A stretch of 64,000 bases of DNA from Muribaculaceae bacterium (GCA_017557665.1 JAFYYI010000084.1:1-64000), one strand, 5' to 3'. Positions 50,024 to 59,820 are shown, counted from the first letter of the stretch. Translations and numbers: made by a program. The notes: generated by a model from the sequence alone, not told the origin.

Positions 50024-50800
50024 TTATTTATTCGACTTGATTTTACGGCTGCCTTTGTCCTTCTTGTTGTACTTGGACGACTTCTTCTTGCCTTCGTCCT
50101 TTGCGGATGTACGTTTTGAAGGCAACTTGATGTCACGGGGACGGTGATTATTCATGAAAGTGCTCACGTCGACCATCCCTGCGATACCATTGATAAGGCC
50201 GCTCTCGGTCGACTGCCACAACATGACATCAACGTCGACATCGGGGGCTTCCTTGCTGTATTTTGCTAACCAAATCGGATAGGATTTACCGAAAGGCAGC
50301 AGGTTCCTGGTGAAGAACTTCTCGCCACTGTAAATCATCGGCTTACAACCGAATTCCTTTTCAACACAGTCCAAGAACACTTGGAGCGAATCACAAAGCT
50401 GATCGGGCGTGTACAACTTCTGCACCTCGACATCGACTACAGGAATCAAGTCCATATCGACTTGCCTGATCAAGTTCAGGAAATGAGCAGCCTGCTCACT
50501 CGCGCTGGAGCGCTCCGAAAAGTAATGATAAGCACCCACCTTCATCTCAACCGCCTTGGCGTCCCTGGCATATTCCAGGAATTTCGGGTCCACGTGGGTG
50601 CTTCCCTCAGTGGCTTTCAGATAAATCCACTTGACAGGCGACTGCGCCACCCGTTCGAAGTCTATATTCCCCTGATGACGGCTGACGTCGAGCACTACAC
50701 GCTGCTTGCGCGCCAGAGAATCAACTGAGATGACAGGTCCTGCACAAGCCGATACAGCAACCACAAAGGTAACAAAAATAAAAAACATGTACTTCTTCAT
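50024..50800 (-). CDS. GH25 lysozyme-like muramidase
   Basis: A 258-residue exported protein with signal peptide MKKYMFFIFVTFVVAVSACA. The GH25 fold shows VVLDVSRHQGNIDFERV, IYLKATEGSTHVDP, GAYHYF and the catalytic DxE in LIPVVDVEVQ, and the conserved WQST near the end. The C-terminal ~30 residues are extremely Lys/Ser-rich, possibly for wall or membrane-surface binding. It cleaves between MurNAc and GlcNAc. It is probably in one operon with the upstream peptide transporter and downstream phosphatase. Confidence 0.92.
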   Translation of the reverse strand: MKKYMFFIFVTFVVAVSACAGPVISVDSLARKQRVVLDVSRHQGNIDFERVAQSPVKWIYLKATEGSTHVDPKFLEYARDAKAVEMKVGAYHYFSERSSASEQAAHFLNLIRQVDMDLIPVVDVEVQKLYTPDQLCDSLQVFLDCVEKEFGCKPMIYSGEKFFTRNLLPFGKSYPIWLAKYSKEAPDVDVDVMLWQSTESGLINGIAGMVDVSTFMNNHRPRDIKLPSKRTSAKDEGKKKSSKYNKKDKGSRKIKSNK

Positions 50801-50844
50801 AGTAGTAATAATTAAGTCAGTTTATGTGGATAAATAATAGCATG

Positions 50845-52422
50845 TCATTTCATCTGCCGCTTCAACCACGGACAGAGGCAGAACAGGACAACGGCCATCA
50901 CACCGGTCATGACGGCGAAGACCAGGAAGAAATCGGTCAGGTTCTCAACATGGAAGCCGAGAATCGACTGCATCTGACCCGGATCGGAGCCCGGCAGGAG
51001 CGTCGCCAGTTTGCCGGCAAGGGCGTTGCTGGCGGCAAAGGAAACATACCAGAGCCCCATGAGCAGCGATGCGAAACGAGCCGGCGAGAGCTTATTGACG
51101 AGCGACAAGCCGATAGGGCCGACCGAGAGTTCGGCGATACTCTGGATGAAGAACAGGATCACGAGCCACCACATCGAGGCCTTGTTATCGATTGTTGCGC
51201 CATTGGTGCCGATGGCTATCACCAGATAGCCGACAGCCAGCAGCAACAAGCCGATGCCCTGCTTGGCGGGAGACGACGGCTCCAAGCGGCGACGACCCAG
51301 CCACTCCCACAGCATTGCCAGCACCGGAGCGAACAGGATGACCACGATGGGGTTGATCGACTGGAACCAGGTGGTGGGAACCGTGAAAGCGCCCAAATGG
51401 CGGTTGCACTGCTGGTCGGCAAAGATTGTGAGCGAAGAACTTGCCTGCTCATAGGCAGCCCAGAAGAACACGGCAAACACAGCCAGGACATAGATTACCA
51501 CAATGCGTTTGCGCTCGGCCGAGGTCAGGCTGGAGTCACTGATGACAAGCACCGGCAACGTGATGCCCGCGGTGTAGATAACCGCCGCCACATAATCGTT
51601 GACATCGGCTGCCGAACCCGAGAATAACACGAAGAGCACGATGCCCAGCACCAGGCAAGCCACAATCTGCCACACGTTACGCTTGGGCGACGGCGCCTCC
51701 TTCTGCTTCACGGTCTTGACGGGAGCCTTGCCGATGGCCGTACCGTCGGGGCGCACCAGCAGGGAGTCCTTGAAGTACAGGAAGGCCGACAGCGACACCG
51801 CCATGGCGATAGCAGCCGAGAGGAACCCCCAGCGGAAAATGCCCGGATTGGTCCAGCCCCCGTCGGCGGTGAGCCAGCCCATCAGCAGCGGCGCTGCAAA
51901 GGCTCCGATATTCACACCCATATAGAAGATTGTGAACGCTGAATCGATGCGCGAGTCGTTGCGTTCATACAGGTCGCCCACCATGGTGCTGATGTTGGGC
52001 TTGAAGGCACCGTTGCCGATGATTAAACAAGCCAAGCCAATCATCATCAGCCAAAACGACAGCGCGTTATCGATGTTGGGATCAATAGTGCCGCCAGCGA
52101 CGGGATCGATAAAGATGCTCTGCTTGACCACACAAGCCGAAGCGAAAAGCAGCAGCTGACCCAATATCATCACCACTCCGCCAACAATGATTGAGCGGCG
52201 GTTGCCCCAGTAGCGGTCGGCGATATAGCCGCCCAACAGCGGGGAGAGGTAAATCAGTCCAGCAAAGCTGCCATAGAGCCTGGAGGCATCGGCGTTGCCC
52301 AGAAATGCGGCTATCAGATACAACACGAGAATAGCACGCATGCCATAATAAGAGAATCGTTCGGCTAGCTCCGTCATGAACAGGAGCTTCAGGCCGTTGG
52401 GGTGTTTTTTCAAGTTAGTCAT
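50845..52422 (-). CDS. POT/PTR-family proton-dependent oligopeptide transporter
   Basis: A 525-residue MFS protein with 12-14 helices. ELAERFSYYGMRAILVLY is the POT family signature (ExxERFxYYG), and GGYIADRYWGNRRSI follows. It imports di- and tripeptides with protons. Such uptake fits a window rich in secreted peptidases. The start at 52422 (MTNLKKHPNG) is preferred over 52431. Confidence 0.94.
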   Translation of the reverse strand: MTNLKKHPNGLKLLFMTELAERFSYYGMRAILVLYLIAAFLGNADASRLYGSFAGLIYLSPLLGGYIADRYWGNRRSIIVGGVVMILGQLLLFASACVVKQSIFIDPVAGGTIDPNIDNALSFWLMMIGLACLIIGNGAFKPNISTMVGDLYERNDSRIDSAFTIFYMGVNIGAFAAPLLMGWLTADGGWTNPGIFRWGFLSAAIAMAVSLSAFLYFKDSLLVRPDGTAIGKAPVKTVKQKEAPSPKRNVWQIVACLVLGIVLFVLFSGSAADVNDYVAAVIYTAGITLPVLVISDSSLTSAERKRIVVIYVLAVFAVFFWAAYEQASSSLTIFADQQCNRHLGAFTVPTTWFQSINPIVVILFAPVLAMLWEWLGRRRLEPSSPAKQGIGLLLLAVGYLVIAIGTNGATIDNKASMWWLVILFFIQSIAELSVGPIGLSLVNKLSPARFASLLMGLWYVSFAASNALAGKLATLLPGSDPGQMQSILGFHVENLTDFFLVFAVMTGVMAVVLFCLCPWLKRQMK

Positions 52423-52522
52423 AATCTTCAAGTTTTAGTAATTAATAAGTTTTCAAGTAGTAATTAATAAGGTGTCTCTACCTTCCCCCTTGTTTCGGAG
52501 GCAAGAGGCGCTCCGGGAAACG

Positions 52523-52557
52523 ATGGCAGCCGCCGGCGCCTCAATGACGGCTGCCAT
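52523..52557 (-). terminator. Hairpin after the gluzincin gene
   Basis: ATGGCAGCCG (52523-52532) pairs exactly with CGGCTGCCAT (52548-52557), 32 bases past the gluzincin stop. The U-tract is weak. Nearby (52430-52480) AGTAATTAATAAG occurs twice as a direct repeat in the leader of the transporter. Confidence 0.55.
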
Positions 52558-52588
52558 AGATGTGCACACTTAGGTGTGTCGGGACAAA

Positions 52589-53839
52589 TCACTCTTTCTT
52601 GCCAAAGAGCCGTTTAAACCAATTCGGCTTGCGTGGCGCTTTAACCACTGCCGACTCGCTCGCATGACGACGTTCCTCAAGTCGCTGATAGACATCATTG
52701 AGATTGTTGTCAATGATGATATGGGTATCGCATTCCTTATTCACGCCATTAGTGCCGGCAATCTTTTTGCGGCAATGAGTGTGGATGCTCCTCCCGGCCC
52801 ATTCTTCCTTGATAGGAATCATGTTGTGACAAACCGGGCAACGCTGCGTCAGTTGACTGGCATCGGTCAGCACCTCTTTCACTCCGGGGATGTCAGCGTC
52901 CATCAGCGGCAACAAGGAGTTCAGGAGATGCCTTACCAGTGCCTCGCCAACGGGCTGATCGGGATTATAATCCGATTCCAAGGCACGAAGAGCCATCTGA
53001 GCCTTGCGACACTCAATAGGGTTTTTATCATAATAGAAGTCGCTCATCATCTTGCTCTTATTAGCAATCTCTTCGCGTCCCTTCTCAACCACACGCTCCA
53101 ACAAGTTCAGCAGAAGACTTGCCGTACCCAACGGCCGACACGCAAACTCAAACATATCCTTGGTGACGTCTTTGCTATCAAGTTTGCAAAGCCACTTCAA
53201 TGAACAACGCTGGATGGCCTTGTTCACCTCCTCGACCGCATGAGCGGGCAGCCCATCGGTTGAGGGCACACGTCCATTCATATATTCACTCAAGACGTAG
53301 GCCATGGCGTAGGTATCTGGAGTCAGGTAACCTGATTTCAACTCTTTATTTCCTTCTTTACGCTGATAGTTGATCATTGTGAACTTACCAAAGCCGAGAT
53401 AGAAAGTCGCCAAGTCGGCATAAATCTCGTTTTCAAAATCCAAGGGTGCGTAGAACCAGATATCGTTCATGTACAACACCTTGTGAGACAACTCATGGGC
53501 TACCGTGGCCATGATGGTGTCGAAGTGGTTTTCTTCAAACCGCTCCCTGTCAATTGTGATGTCGATGCAGTCAGTATTTGACATGTTAATCATAGCAGCT
53601 GCATTTATCAATGTGAACACCTTGAGTTTGACAGGCATGGTCCCAAGGCCCACAAAGAGCACCATGCGTTCAATCTCGCTTTTGAGTGACTTCAGGCTAT
53701 CACCACTATCAATCAGGTCAAGCGTATAGTCCAGCGAGGGGAAAAACAGGTCACCCGTGTGACGCTTGAATTTCTTCTCCATCGCAGCAAAGTGTTCTAC
53801 AATCTGCTGCTCGTTAAGTTGATAAGCATGAGCTTCCAT
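52589..53839 (-). CDS. Putative cytosolic gluzincin metallopeptidase with C-terminal zinc ribbon
   Basis: A 416-residue protein without signal peptide or membrane helix. HELSH at residues 115-119 (in TVAHELSHKVLYM) followed 18 residues later by Glu138-x-x-x-Asp142 (NEIYADLATFYLGFG) is the HExxH...ExxxD signature of gluzincins, such as M48-type proteases. Near residue 330 CPVCHNMIPI ... THC looks like a zinc ribbon or knuckle, and the C-terminus is basic (KPNWFKRLFGKKE). I do not recognise the family. It is the last of three same-strand genes with a small membrane protein and a large propeller sensor, and may be their proteolytic output (inference). Confidence 0.7.
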   Translation of the reverse strand: MEAHAYQLNEQQIVEHFAAMEKKFKRHTGDLFFPSLDYTLDLIDSGDSLKSLKSEIERMVLFVGLGTMPVKLKVFTLINAAAMINMSNTDCIDITIDRERFEENHFDTIMATVAHELSHKVLYMNDIWFYAPLDFENEIYADLATFYLGFGKFTMINYQRKEGNKELKSGYLTPDTYAMAYVLSEYMNGRVPSTDGLPAHAVEEVNKAIQRCSLKWLCKLDSKDVTKDMFEFACRPLGTASLLLNLLERVVEKGREEIANKSKMMSDFYYDKNPIECRKAQMALRALESDYNPDQPVGEALVRHLLNSLLPLMDADIPGVKEVLTDASQLTQRCPVCHNMIPIKEEWAGRSIHTHCRKKIAGTNGVNKECDTHIIIDNNLNDVYQRLEERRHASESAVVKAPRKPNWFKRLFGKKE

Positions 53840-53877
53840 AATGATTTCTATTTTATTTTATAAGGTGAAACATCTGA

Positions 53878-54243
53878 TTAAACACTGATACAGACAATAA
53901 TGATTGCAATTAAGCAGACAATCATCACACCGCGCATCATCATAGTCGATGTGCCCTTTTTAAGCGAGGCTTCCTGGGTGCTTGAATCGCGCTTCAATCC
54001 AAGATTGACTTTCCGGAGCTTGAGTCCCCACTTCTTCATCACCCAATCACACAGGCGGTCATAGGCTTCAACCAAGAAGATCCAAGCAACGCAGCCGCCA
54101 GCTATAACAGCGCCAATCACTACGAAAACCAGGGCGATGATTATACAGCCTAATATAATCAGCCCAAGAAGGGCTAAAAAGTTCTCCCAGCCCAGGGCCG
54201 TGAAAGCGCCCTTCATTAAAAAATCTCCAATAAACCTTCCCAT
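53878..54243 (-). CDS. Small membrane protein of unknown function
   Basis: A 121-residue protein with two closely spaced N-terminal helices (FLALLGLIILGCIIIALVFV and a Gly/Ala-rich AVIAGGCVAWIFLV), a basic cytosolic loop (KKWGLKLRKVNLGLKRD) and a C-terminal helix (GVMIVCLIAIIIVCISV). No recognised domain. It lies 38 bases upstream of the gluzincin start and is surely co-transcribed with it; it might anchor or regulate the protease. Confidence 0.7.
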   Translation of the reverse strand: MGRFIGDFLMKGAFTALGWENFLALLGLIILGCIIIALVFVVIGAVIAGGCVAWIFLVEAYDRLCDWVMKKWGLKLRKVNLGLKRDSSTQEASLKKGTSTMMMRGVMIVCLIAIIIVCISV

Positions 54244-54449
54244 GACAAGTAAATATTAAATGGTTTCTGTCAGTTATCAATTGCAAAGAAAAATAAAGCT
54301 CCACAAACGGGCCTTGAAAAGCGTTGCCATAATAATTAACCCTTGAAAGATGTATTTTTGGGAACGTTTCATATCACAGACGCGAGGATGGCGCTTTTCT
54401 TTTGCTTTGACCCCGTCAATTACAAAAAGACTCAAATCAAAGCCACAAG

Positions 54450-54493
54450 AAAAAGTAACCCGTTTGAAACAGCTCCAAACGGGTTACTTTTTT
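54450..54493. terminator. Strong bidirectional terminator
   Basis: AAAAAGTAACCCGTTTG pairs with CAAACGGGTTACTTTTTT around a 9-base loop; T-tracts follow on both strands. It lies about 60 bases past the stop of the propeller sensor gene, so the two downstream genes need their own promoter. Only a weak -7-like TTTCTTTG at 54284-54291 is visible in the 54244-54551 gap. Confidence 0.8.
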
Positions 54494-54551
54494 GATAAAT
54501 ACTTAAAACCGACTTTTTGAAATCAAGGCTAAACGCCTGTAAGCCTTGTGT

Positions 54552-57500
54552 TTACAATAACAATCGGGCAATACTTGACGGATTATCCTTGGCATAATCC
54601 TCGAGTTGCTCCCGTTGGCCTTGGAGATGCGTCCTCACTTCGGACTTCTCTTTCTTGTAATCTCCGGTACGTTTTCCAAGTATTGCATCTATCAGAATCT
54701 TCATTTTGTTGGTGCTTAATTCGACTCCTGCCAACAACAGAGCCACGACAGCGCCCCTGTTAGTGATGTAAGTCTCATCACCTTTTCCAAACAATTTTCC
54801 TTTCGTGCTGCTGATCTTAATCATTTCCAGCAGATTGTTATCAACGTCACGTCCGTCAATCCAAGGCTCATAAACGGCCTGAATGGCAGCAAAAGCATCG
54901 CTAGCCAAATCCTTCAGCTTCGAGCGCAATTTCACTAAATACGGGTCGTTGCTGCTGAGTTGATCCTGATTCTCCTCAATCAAGTCAAACAGGCTATCGT
55001 CTTCGCCTTCGGGTGCATGAACAGCGTTGTGGAGGCATTGTCCCAGGTCAACGACACCTCTTGCCATCTTGTGGCGTTCGTCGAGCGTCTTGATTTGCTT
55101 GAGCAGGTCGACCATCTCATCCTCGGTCAGGCGATCGTTAAACTGCTTGAGTATATCCTGGTATTCCTCTTGTTGAGCGGCCAACACATCACCGACCTGC
55201 AATCCACAGGCCTTGGACACTGCCATAGCTTGCTGAACGGCAGCAAGTTGTTCCTCCAGATGTTTCTCAAAGGGTTCGCGGACCGAATCGTTGGCGGCGT
55301 AATCCAGGAAATCATCAATCCGCTTGTCACACTCGATGGGTTCGAGTTTGCCATGTGCCTTGAGGAAACTGTCGAGTTCCTCCGTTTTGTTGACCAGTTC
55401 CTCTGAGAGATACATCTGCCCAAGGCCAGCGACCCACGTCTGCTGCCAAGCCTTGACCTTGGCCACGGCATCAATGATTTCTTTATTGGATTGGGTGATT
55501 TTCTCAAACTGAGCGACGTCATTCAACTCATACACCTTGTCGGCCTGACGCTTGATGGCCTCATAATTGGAAAGGCCATAGGAGCGGATGGCGTCGAGCT
55601 GGCGGCGCAGCCTGTTGCGCAGATTGATAATCATCTGGCTTTCTTCTTCTTTGGTCTGGAGATCCTGTTTGTGGCGGCGGCGCATCAACCATGACATCAG
55701 CAGGAGCAGCAAGAGCGCTATCGCTGCGCACGTGAGCACGAGTTTCCAGTTGCTATCAAACTGCCAGTTTGGCTTGAACTCCATCCAGTGTTGCTTTTTA
55801 ATAGCCTTGCCAATGGAATCGTCAATGAGCAGCACGCCGTTATTGCGGCAGACAATCATTCTGTCCCCACAGTCCAAACTCTTTTCTGGCCTGAATGACC
55901 AGTCCTGGAAGTAATCCTTGTGGCTGACAGAATCTTGCTTAATCATGAATTCTCGCAAGCCGAAGTCGGCAACAGCCACCACATTAGGCCCGTTGACAAG
56001 TAGCCGGTTGAATCCAGGTGACGATATCGGCGGGAATGCGCCTTGCGGTGTATGGATCCATAACTGCTTGTGAGTTAACACAAACGTTGTATCTCCCTTG
56101 CATGCAATATCGCGAATGAAGCGGTGAGTTGATTCATCCGAGAACTCTTCAATTCGGTTAAACTCGTTTCCTTTACCCTTAAAAATGCCATCATTTAATG
56201 TGGCGATGTATAGCTCGCCATCACTACATTTACTGAATGCCGTGATAAACGGGAACTGAACGATACTGTCATTCTCATCCAGCAACTTGACATCACTGAG
56301 CTGTCCATCCTTCAGCATCAGGATATTATCACGCACTCCGATATAGACAATCTGATTATGGCATCCCAAGGCTGTAGCCTCCTTAATCAGGTTATGTGAC
56401 TTCTCGATATTCCCCTTGTCGTTGACGCACTTCAACTGTCCGTTATTCACAAAGTAGAATTTACCGTCACACACTGTCATTAAACTGGGAAGATACTGGC
56501 AGCTGAATTTCTCATTAGCAATGGTATCCCCCTGTTTCAACTCAAACAGTTTATTGCCCAACAGGAAAAAGGCATTTCCCTTCTCGTCGGTGCAGGAGGC
56601 TGAGACGCTCACGTGATTATAGGCCCAAGTGGGCAACATATAATGGTGTGGAATCCTCAAGAGATGATGCGAGGTGACAAGCAAGACCTGGTCGTGCGTC
56701 GGGTCATCGGCGATGGGATTTCTACACTCTTGACGAGCCGGACTGGGCAACATGCGTCCCACACCATTGACAAACAGCGAATCCTTGCTCACCTGGTAGA
56801 GATTATCGTTGGCCTGCAAGAAGTCCATGCACATGTGGTCCACCGCTGTCGAGACGACTTTTTCACCGGTAATGGTGTAAAGCGTGTTGTTGATGATCGC
56901 CTTAACACCGTCATTGGATTTCCACAACGAGGGATAAAAAGTGACTTCGGCGGTATCAGGAATGACCGTCTGGTTTTGACCGTCCTTGCGCTTGGAAAGC
57001 CCTTTTTCGGTGGTGAAGAACAAGTATCCACCATCATCACACAACTTGCGCACGACGACAGGGTCGCCCAAGTGATCCTTCTTCCAGCACACTTCAAGTT
57101 CTGAACTGCCGCTTGCTGCCCCCTTGGCCGACATGCGAAACAGTCCATTGCTGGTGCCCAGATAGAGCGTGTCGTTATAGTAACAGATATCATAGATCGA
57201 GTAGCGATCACCCTTGACAGGTATCGTAAAAGACTGCTGCTTGACCAGACTGTCCCCCCTCAGCAGGCAGCGTTTCAGGCCCATGTTGCGAGTGCCCACC
57301 CAATAATAGTCCGGGTTTCCCTGGTCACGGCGCACACAATAGATACGGTTAAACGGTGTTTTGTACTTCACAATGCCCTCTTTGCTGTAGACATAGACCA
57401 CACCGTCCTCGGTGCCGATGTAGAAGCGGGCGCTGTCTGAATCAGCGGTAATCGAAGCCAGCCGTTCTTCAAAAAAAAGCTCTGCCCAGTTCTCATACTC

Positions 57501-57674
57501 ATTGGGTTCAGCCGAATCGGTGTCATCACCATGGCATGACACCAACGTCAGCATTGGAATCACCAAAGCCATCAAACCAATTGCCAACTTGAATGACCTA
57601 AAGACTAAAGCGCTATAGCGATAGGGACCACATGAGGGAGAGAATGAATGAAAAGCACGTCTCATCGTTATCAT
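54552..57674 (-). CDS. Transmembrane beta-propeller sensor-like protein
   Basis: A 1,040-residue protein. The start at 57674 is an ATG; the codon before it is GTG. A hydrophobic segment (about 30-47) ends in a lipobox-like LTLVSC. About 600 residues then contain repeated propeller-like strands (FYIGTEDGVVYVYSKEGI, YYWVGTRNMGL, LYLGTSNGLFRM), as in Bacteroidetes two-component-propeller sensors. A membrane helix at about 640-657 (WKLVLTCAAIALLLLLLMSW) is followed by ~360 residues of coiled coil and helices. There is no kinase or clear response-regulator domain. The extreme C-terminus (AVVALLLAGVEL ... KSEVRTHLQ) vaguely recalls a LuxR-type helix-turn-helix. The downstream membrane protein and gluzincin may be its partners. 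Confidence 0.78.
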   Translation of the reverse strand: MITMRRAFHSFSPSCGPYRYSALVFRSFKLAIGLMALVIPMLTLVSCHGDDTDSAEPNEYENWAELFFEERLASITADSDSARFYIGTEDGVVYVYSKEGIVKYKTPFNRIYCVRRDQGNPDYYWVGTRNMGLKRCLLRGDSLVKQQSFTIPVKGDRYSIYDICYYNDTLYLGTSNGLFRMSAKGAASGSSELEVCWKKDHLGDPVVVRKLCDDGGYLFFTTEKGLSKRKDGQNQTVIPDTAEVTFYPSLWKSNDGVKAIINNTLYTITGEKVVSTAVDHMCMDFLQANDNLYQVSKDSLFVNGVGRMLPSPARQECRNPIADDPTHDQVLLVTSHHLLRIPHHYMLPTWAYNHVSVSASCTDEKGNAFFLLGNKLFELKQGDTIANEKFSCQYLPSLMTVCDGKFYFVNNGQLKCVNDKGNIEKSHNLIKEATALGCHNQIVYIGVRDNILMLKDGQLSDVKLLDENDSIVQFPFITAFSKCSDGELYIATLNDGIFKGKGNEFNRIEEFSDESTHRFIRDIACKGDTTFVLTHKQLWIHTPQGAFPPISSPGFNRLLVNGPNVVAVADFGLREFMIKQDSVSHKDYFQDWSFRPEKSLDCGDRMIVCRNNGVLLIDDSIGKAIKKQHWMEFKPNWQFDSNWKLVLTCAAIALLLLLLMSWLMRRRHKQDLQTKEEESQMIINLRNRLRRQLDAIRSYGLSNYEAIKRQADKVYELNDVAQFEKITQSNKEIIDAVAKVKAWQQTWVAGLGQMYLSEELVNKTEELDSFLKAHGKLEPIECDKRIDDFLDYAANDSVREPFEKHLEEQLAAVQQAMAVSKACGLQVGDVLAAQQEEYQDILKQFNDRLTEDEMVDLLKQIKTLDERHKMARGVVDLGQCLHNAVHAPEGEDDSLFDLIEENQDQLSSNDPYLVKLRSKLKDLASDAFAAIQAVYEPWIDGRDVDNNLLEMIKISSTKGKLFGKGDETYITNRGAVVALLLAGVELSTNKMKILIDAILGKRTGDYKKEKSEVRTHLQGQREQLEDYAKDNPSSIARLLL

Positions 57675-57823
57675 CACATTGTATTAAATTCAGCAAAAAG
57701 ATTATCTCTTGCAAAAATATAAAATAAAGTGATAGAAAACAACTCTATCGGTCATTTTCTATCAGAAATAATGGCGACAATGACAATCGGAAATGTAAAG
57801 GTCAAGGGGGCGCAGTGGACATG

Positions 57824-58537
57824 TCACTGCATGGGGATGGCCTTGATGGTGCCCAGTTTGCGCACTGTAACCTTGCTGGGATTACCCTTGTAGTAGACCT
57901 TGCCAGTGCCGCTGCCGCTCACCTTGAGCGGGCCGCCGTCCACATTACAACCGATGGAGCCAGTGCCCATGATGCGGCACGAGACAGTGGTCGCTTTCAC
58001 GCCATCGGCCTGAATCTCGCCAGTTCCAATAAGTCGCACTGCCAGCTCATCACATGAGCCATCGGTGATGATTTTGCCTTTTCCGCTCAAAATCTGCAAC
58101 TCCAGTTTTGAGGCGCGCACGTCGCGCACAATCACCTTACCATTATCAGTCAGCCTCACCTTGAAAGACTTGAGTGGCGGCAACTGAGAGACGCGCAGGG
58201 TGCTGTCACCGGAATTATCTACTTCATCGAGTGTTGTGGAATAGATGGTGATGGTGGGCAGATTGGAGAGCCGCTCATAGTCGTCATCCACCTGGATGGT
58301 CAGTCGACCTTTGGCCGAAATGGAAAAAATGATGGAGTTGGCCACCTCCTTGGTGCAAGAAAAAACGGCCAGTCCCGCCGAATCGGGATTGCTGCGGTAA
58401 TTCACGTTGATGTTGTCGACGAGCGACAGCTGGGTGAACTCACCCAGCTTGACTACATGATGCTCCACTTGCGCACTTGACATGAACGCTATAGCACACA
58501 CCAACAAAACACTAATCAATACTCTTTTCTTCATCAT
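57824..58537 (-). CDS. GIN-domain (DUF2807-like) exported protein
   Basis: A 237-residue protein; signal peptide MKKRVLISVLLVCAIAFMSSA (no lipobox). The mature part is a beta-solenoid of DUF2807 type, with irregular turns such as SGKGKIITDG, IGTGEIQADG, MGTGSIGCNV and SGSGTGKVYY. It overlaps the upstream dihydrouridine synthase by 26 bases, so the two are translationally linked, an odd pairing. It is more diverged than the GIN lipoprotein at 23626. Confidence 0.85.
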   Translation of the reverse strand: MMKKRVLISVLLVCAIAFMSSAQVEHHVVKLGEFTQLSLVDNINVNYRSNPDSAGLAVFSCTKEVANSIIFSISAKGRLTIQVDDDYERLSNLPTITIYSTTLDEVDNSGDSTLRVSQLPPLKSFKVRLTDNGKVIVRDVRASKLELQILSGKGKIITDGSCDELAVRLIGTGEIQADGVKATTVSCRIMGTGSIGCNVDGGPLKVSGSGTGKVYYKGNPSKVTVRKLGTIKAIPMQ

Positions 58538-59546
58538 TTTCTTTTCCTTCGTTTTGTGTCTCTAGATATGGTAAAATATCGTTCTCGATATGATCAAGAA
58601 TGGCCTCCAGCTCGCTGCGCGTGTCGGCACGCAGCATAGCGATGCGCGTCGGGCGGAAGTTGCGAATGCCCTTGAACAAGGGCGTGGCAGCCAAGTGGCG
58701 GCGGATGTGCAGGATGCCGCGGTATTCATCGATGCGGTCGATGCTCTCGGCAATCTGACGACGCACCAACGCCATTTTTTCCTCATTGCTGATGAAGGGC
58801 ACCTCTCCCGTGAGCAGGTACTGCTTCATCTCCTTGAAAATCCACGGAGCGCCGATACTGGCACGACCCACCATCACGCCGTCGACACCATAGCGGTCAA
58901 AACACTCCTTGACACGTTGGGGCGTCGTCACGTCACCATTGCCGATGATGGGAATTGACATGCGCGGGTTGTTCTTCACCTCCCCTATCAGGGTCCAGTC
59001 GGCCTCACCGGTGTAAATCTGGGAGCGAGTGCGGCCATGGATGGTCAGTGCAGCGATGCCGCAATCCTGCAACTGCTCGGCAAGCTCCACAATGATTTTG
59101 CTGTTATGGTCCCAGCCGAGCCTCGTCTTCACCGTCACGGGCAGGTCAACGGCATTGACCACGGCGCGGGTAATCTCAAGCATCAGCGGAATGTTGCGCA
59201 ACATCCCGGCGCCAGAGCCCTTGCCGGCAATCTTTTTCACGGGACAACCCCAGTTGATGTCGATGAATTCAGGCTTCGCCGCAGCGGCTATGCGTGCCGC
59301 CTCGACCATAGAATCCACATCGCGGCCATAGATCTGAATCGCCGCAGGACGCTCGCCTGGGGCAATCGCCATCTTCTGGAAAGAACGCTCAATGCTGCGA
59401 ATCAATGCATCGGCACTGACAAACTCGGTATAGACCATGTCGGCACCCTGTTCACGGCAGATAAGCCTGAACGACTGGTCGGTGACATCCTCCATCGGAG
59501 CCAACATCACAGGGCGCTCGCCCAAATCTATATTACCTATTTTCAT
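58512..59546 (-). CDS. dusB: tRNA-dihydrouridine synthase (DusB/NifR3 type)
   Basis: A 344-residue FMN enzyme reducing uridines in tRNA D-loops. VMLAPMEDVTDQSFR, DINWGCPVKKIAGKGSGAGM, LTIHGRTRSQIYTG and IGNGDVTTP are the standard active-site segments, with the catalytic Cys in WGCPVKKI. The C-terminus is acidic (NEGKENDEEKSID) and overlaps the GIN gene. No clear promoter; a CGAAATTA near 59580 is one base off the -7 consensus on the minus strand. Confidence 0.96.
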   Translation of the reverse strand: MKIGNIDLGERPVMLAPMEDVTDQSFRLICREQGADMVYTEFVSADALIRSIERSFQKMAIAPGERPAAIQIYGRDVDSMVEAARIAAAAKPEFIDINWGCPVKKIAGKGSGAGMLRNIPLMLEITRAVVNAVDLPVTVKTRLGWDHNSKIIVELAEQLQDCGIAALTIHGRTRSQIYTGEADWTLIGEVKNNPRMSIPIIGNGDVTTPQRVKECFDRYGVDGVMVGRASIGAPWIFKEMKQYLLTGEVPFISNEEKMALVRRQIAESIDRIDEYRGILHIRRHLAATPLFKGIRNFRPTRIAMLRADTRSELEAILDHIENDILPYLETQNEGKENDEEKSID

Positions 59547-59762
59547 TGCAGAATCAGTGCCTAGTATCTGTTTTAACGTGCGAAATTAGCACAATTCACC
59601 CACACAGGCAACACCTTAACGCATTTTAGGACACAATTAAGGAAATTTATGCAAACCTCCAGACTGTGACGCCTGCCGCAACGCTTGCCACAACCTCACA
59701 TCACCCAAACCCAAAATTCATCACCCTTGACAGCCATCCCCGCACCAGCAACAGACATAAAA

Positions 59763-59789
59763 ATGGCCGAGGGGGTAATCCTCGGCCAT
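59763..59789 (-). terminator. Terminator of the large SGNH/carbohydrate-binding gene
   Basis: ATGGCCGAGG (59763-59772) pairs exactly with CCTCGGCCAT (59780-59789); the minus strand continues TTTTTATG. Perfect 10-bp GC-rich stem. Confidence 0.88.
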
Positions 59790-59820
59790 AATAACAAGCT
59801 GAATCTATTTACTCTATTGG

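Noticed and set aside
54552..57674. Hybrid two-component system (propeller plus kinase plus regulator)
   Set aside because: The propeller-like N-terminus fits, but no H-box, HATPase, receiver or AraC domain can be found in the cytosolic part.
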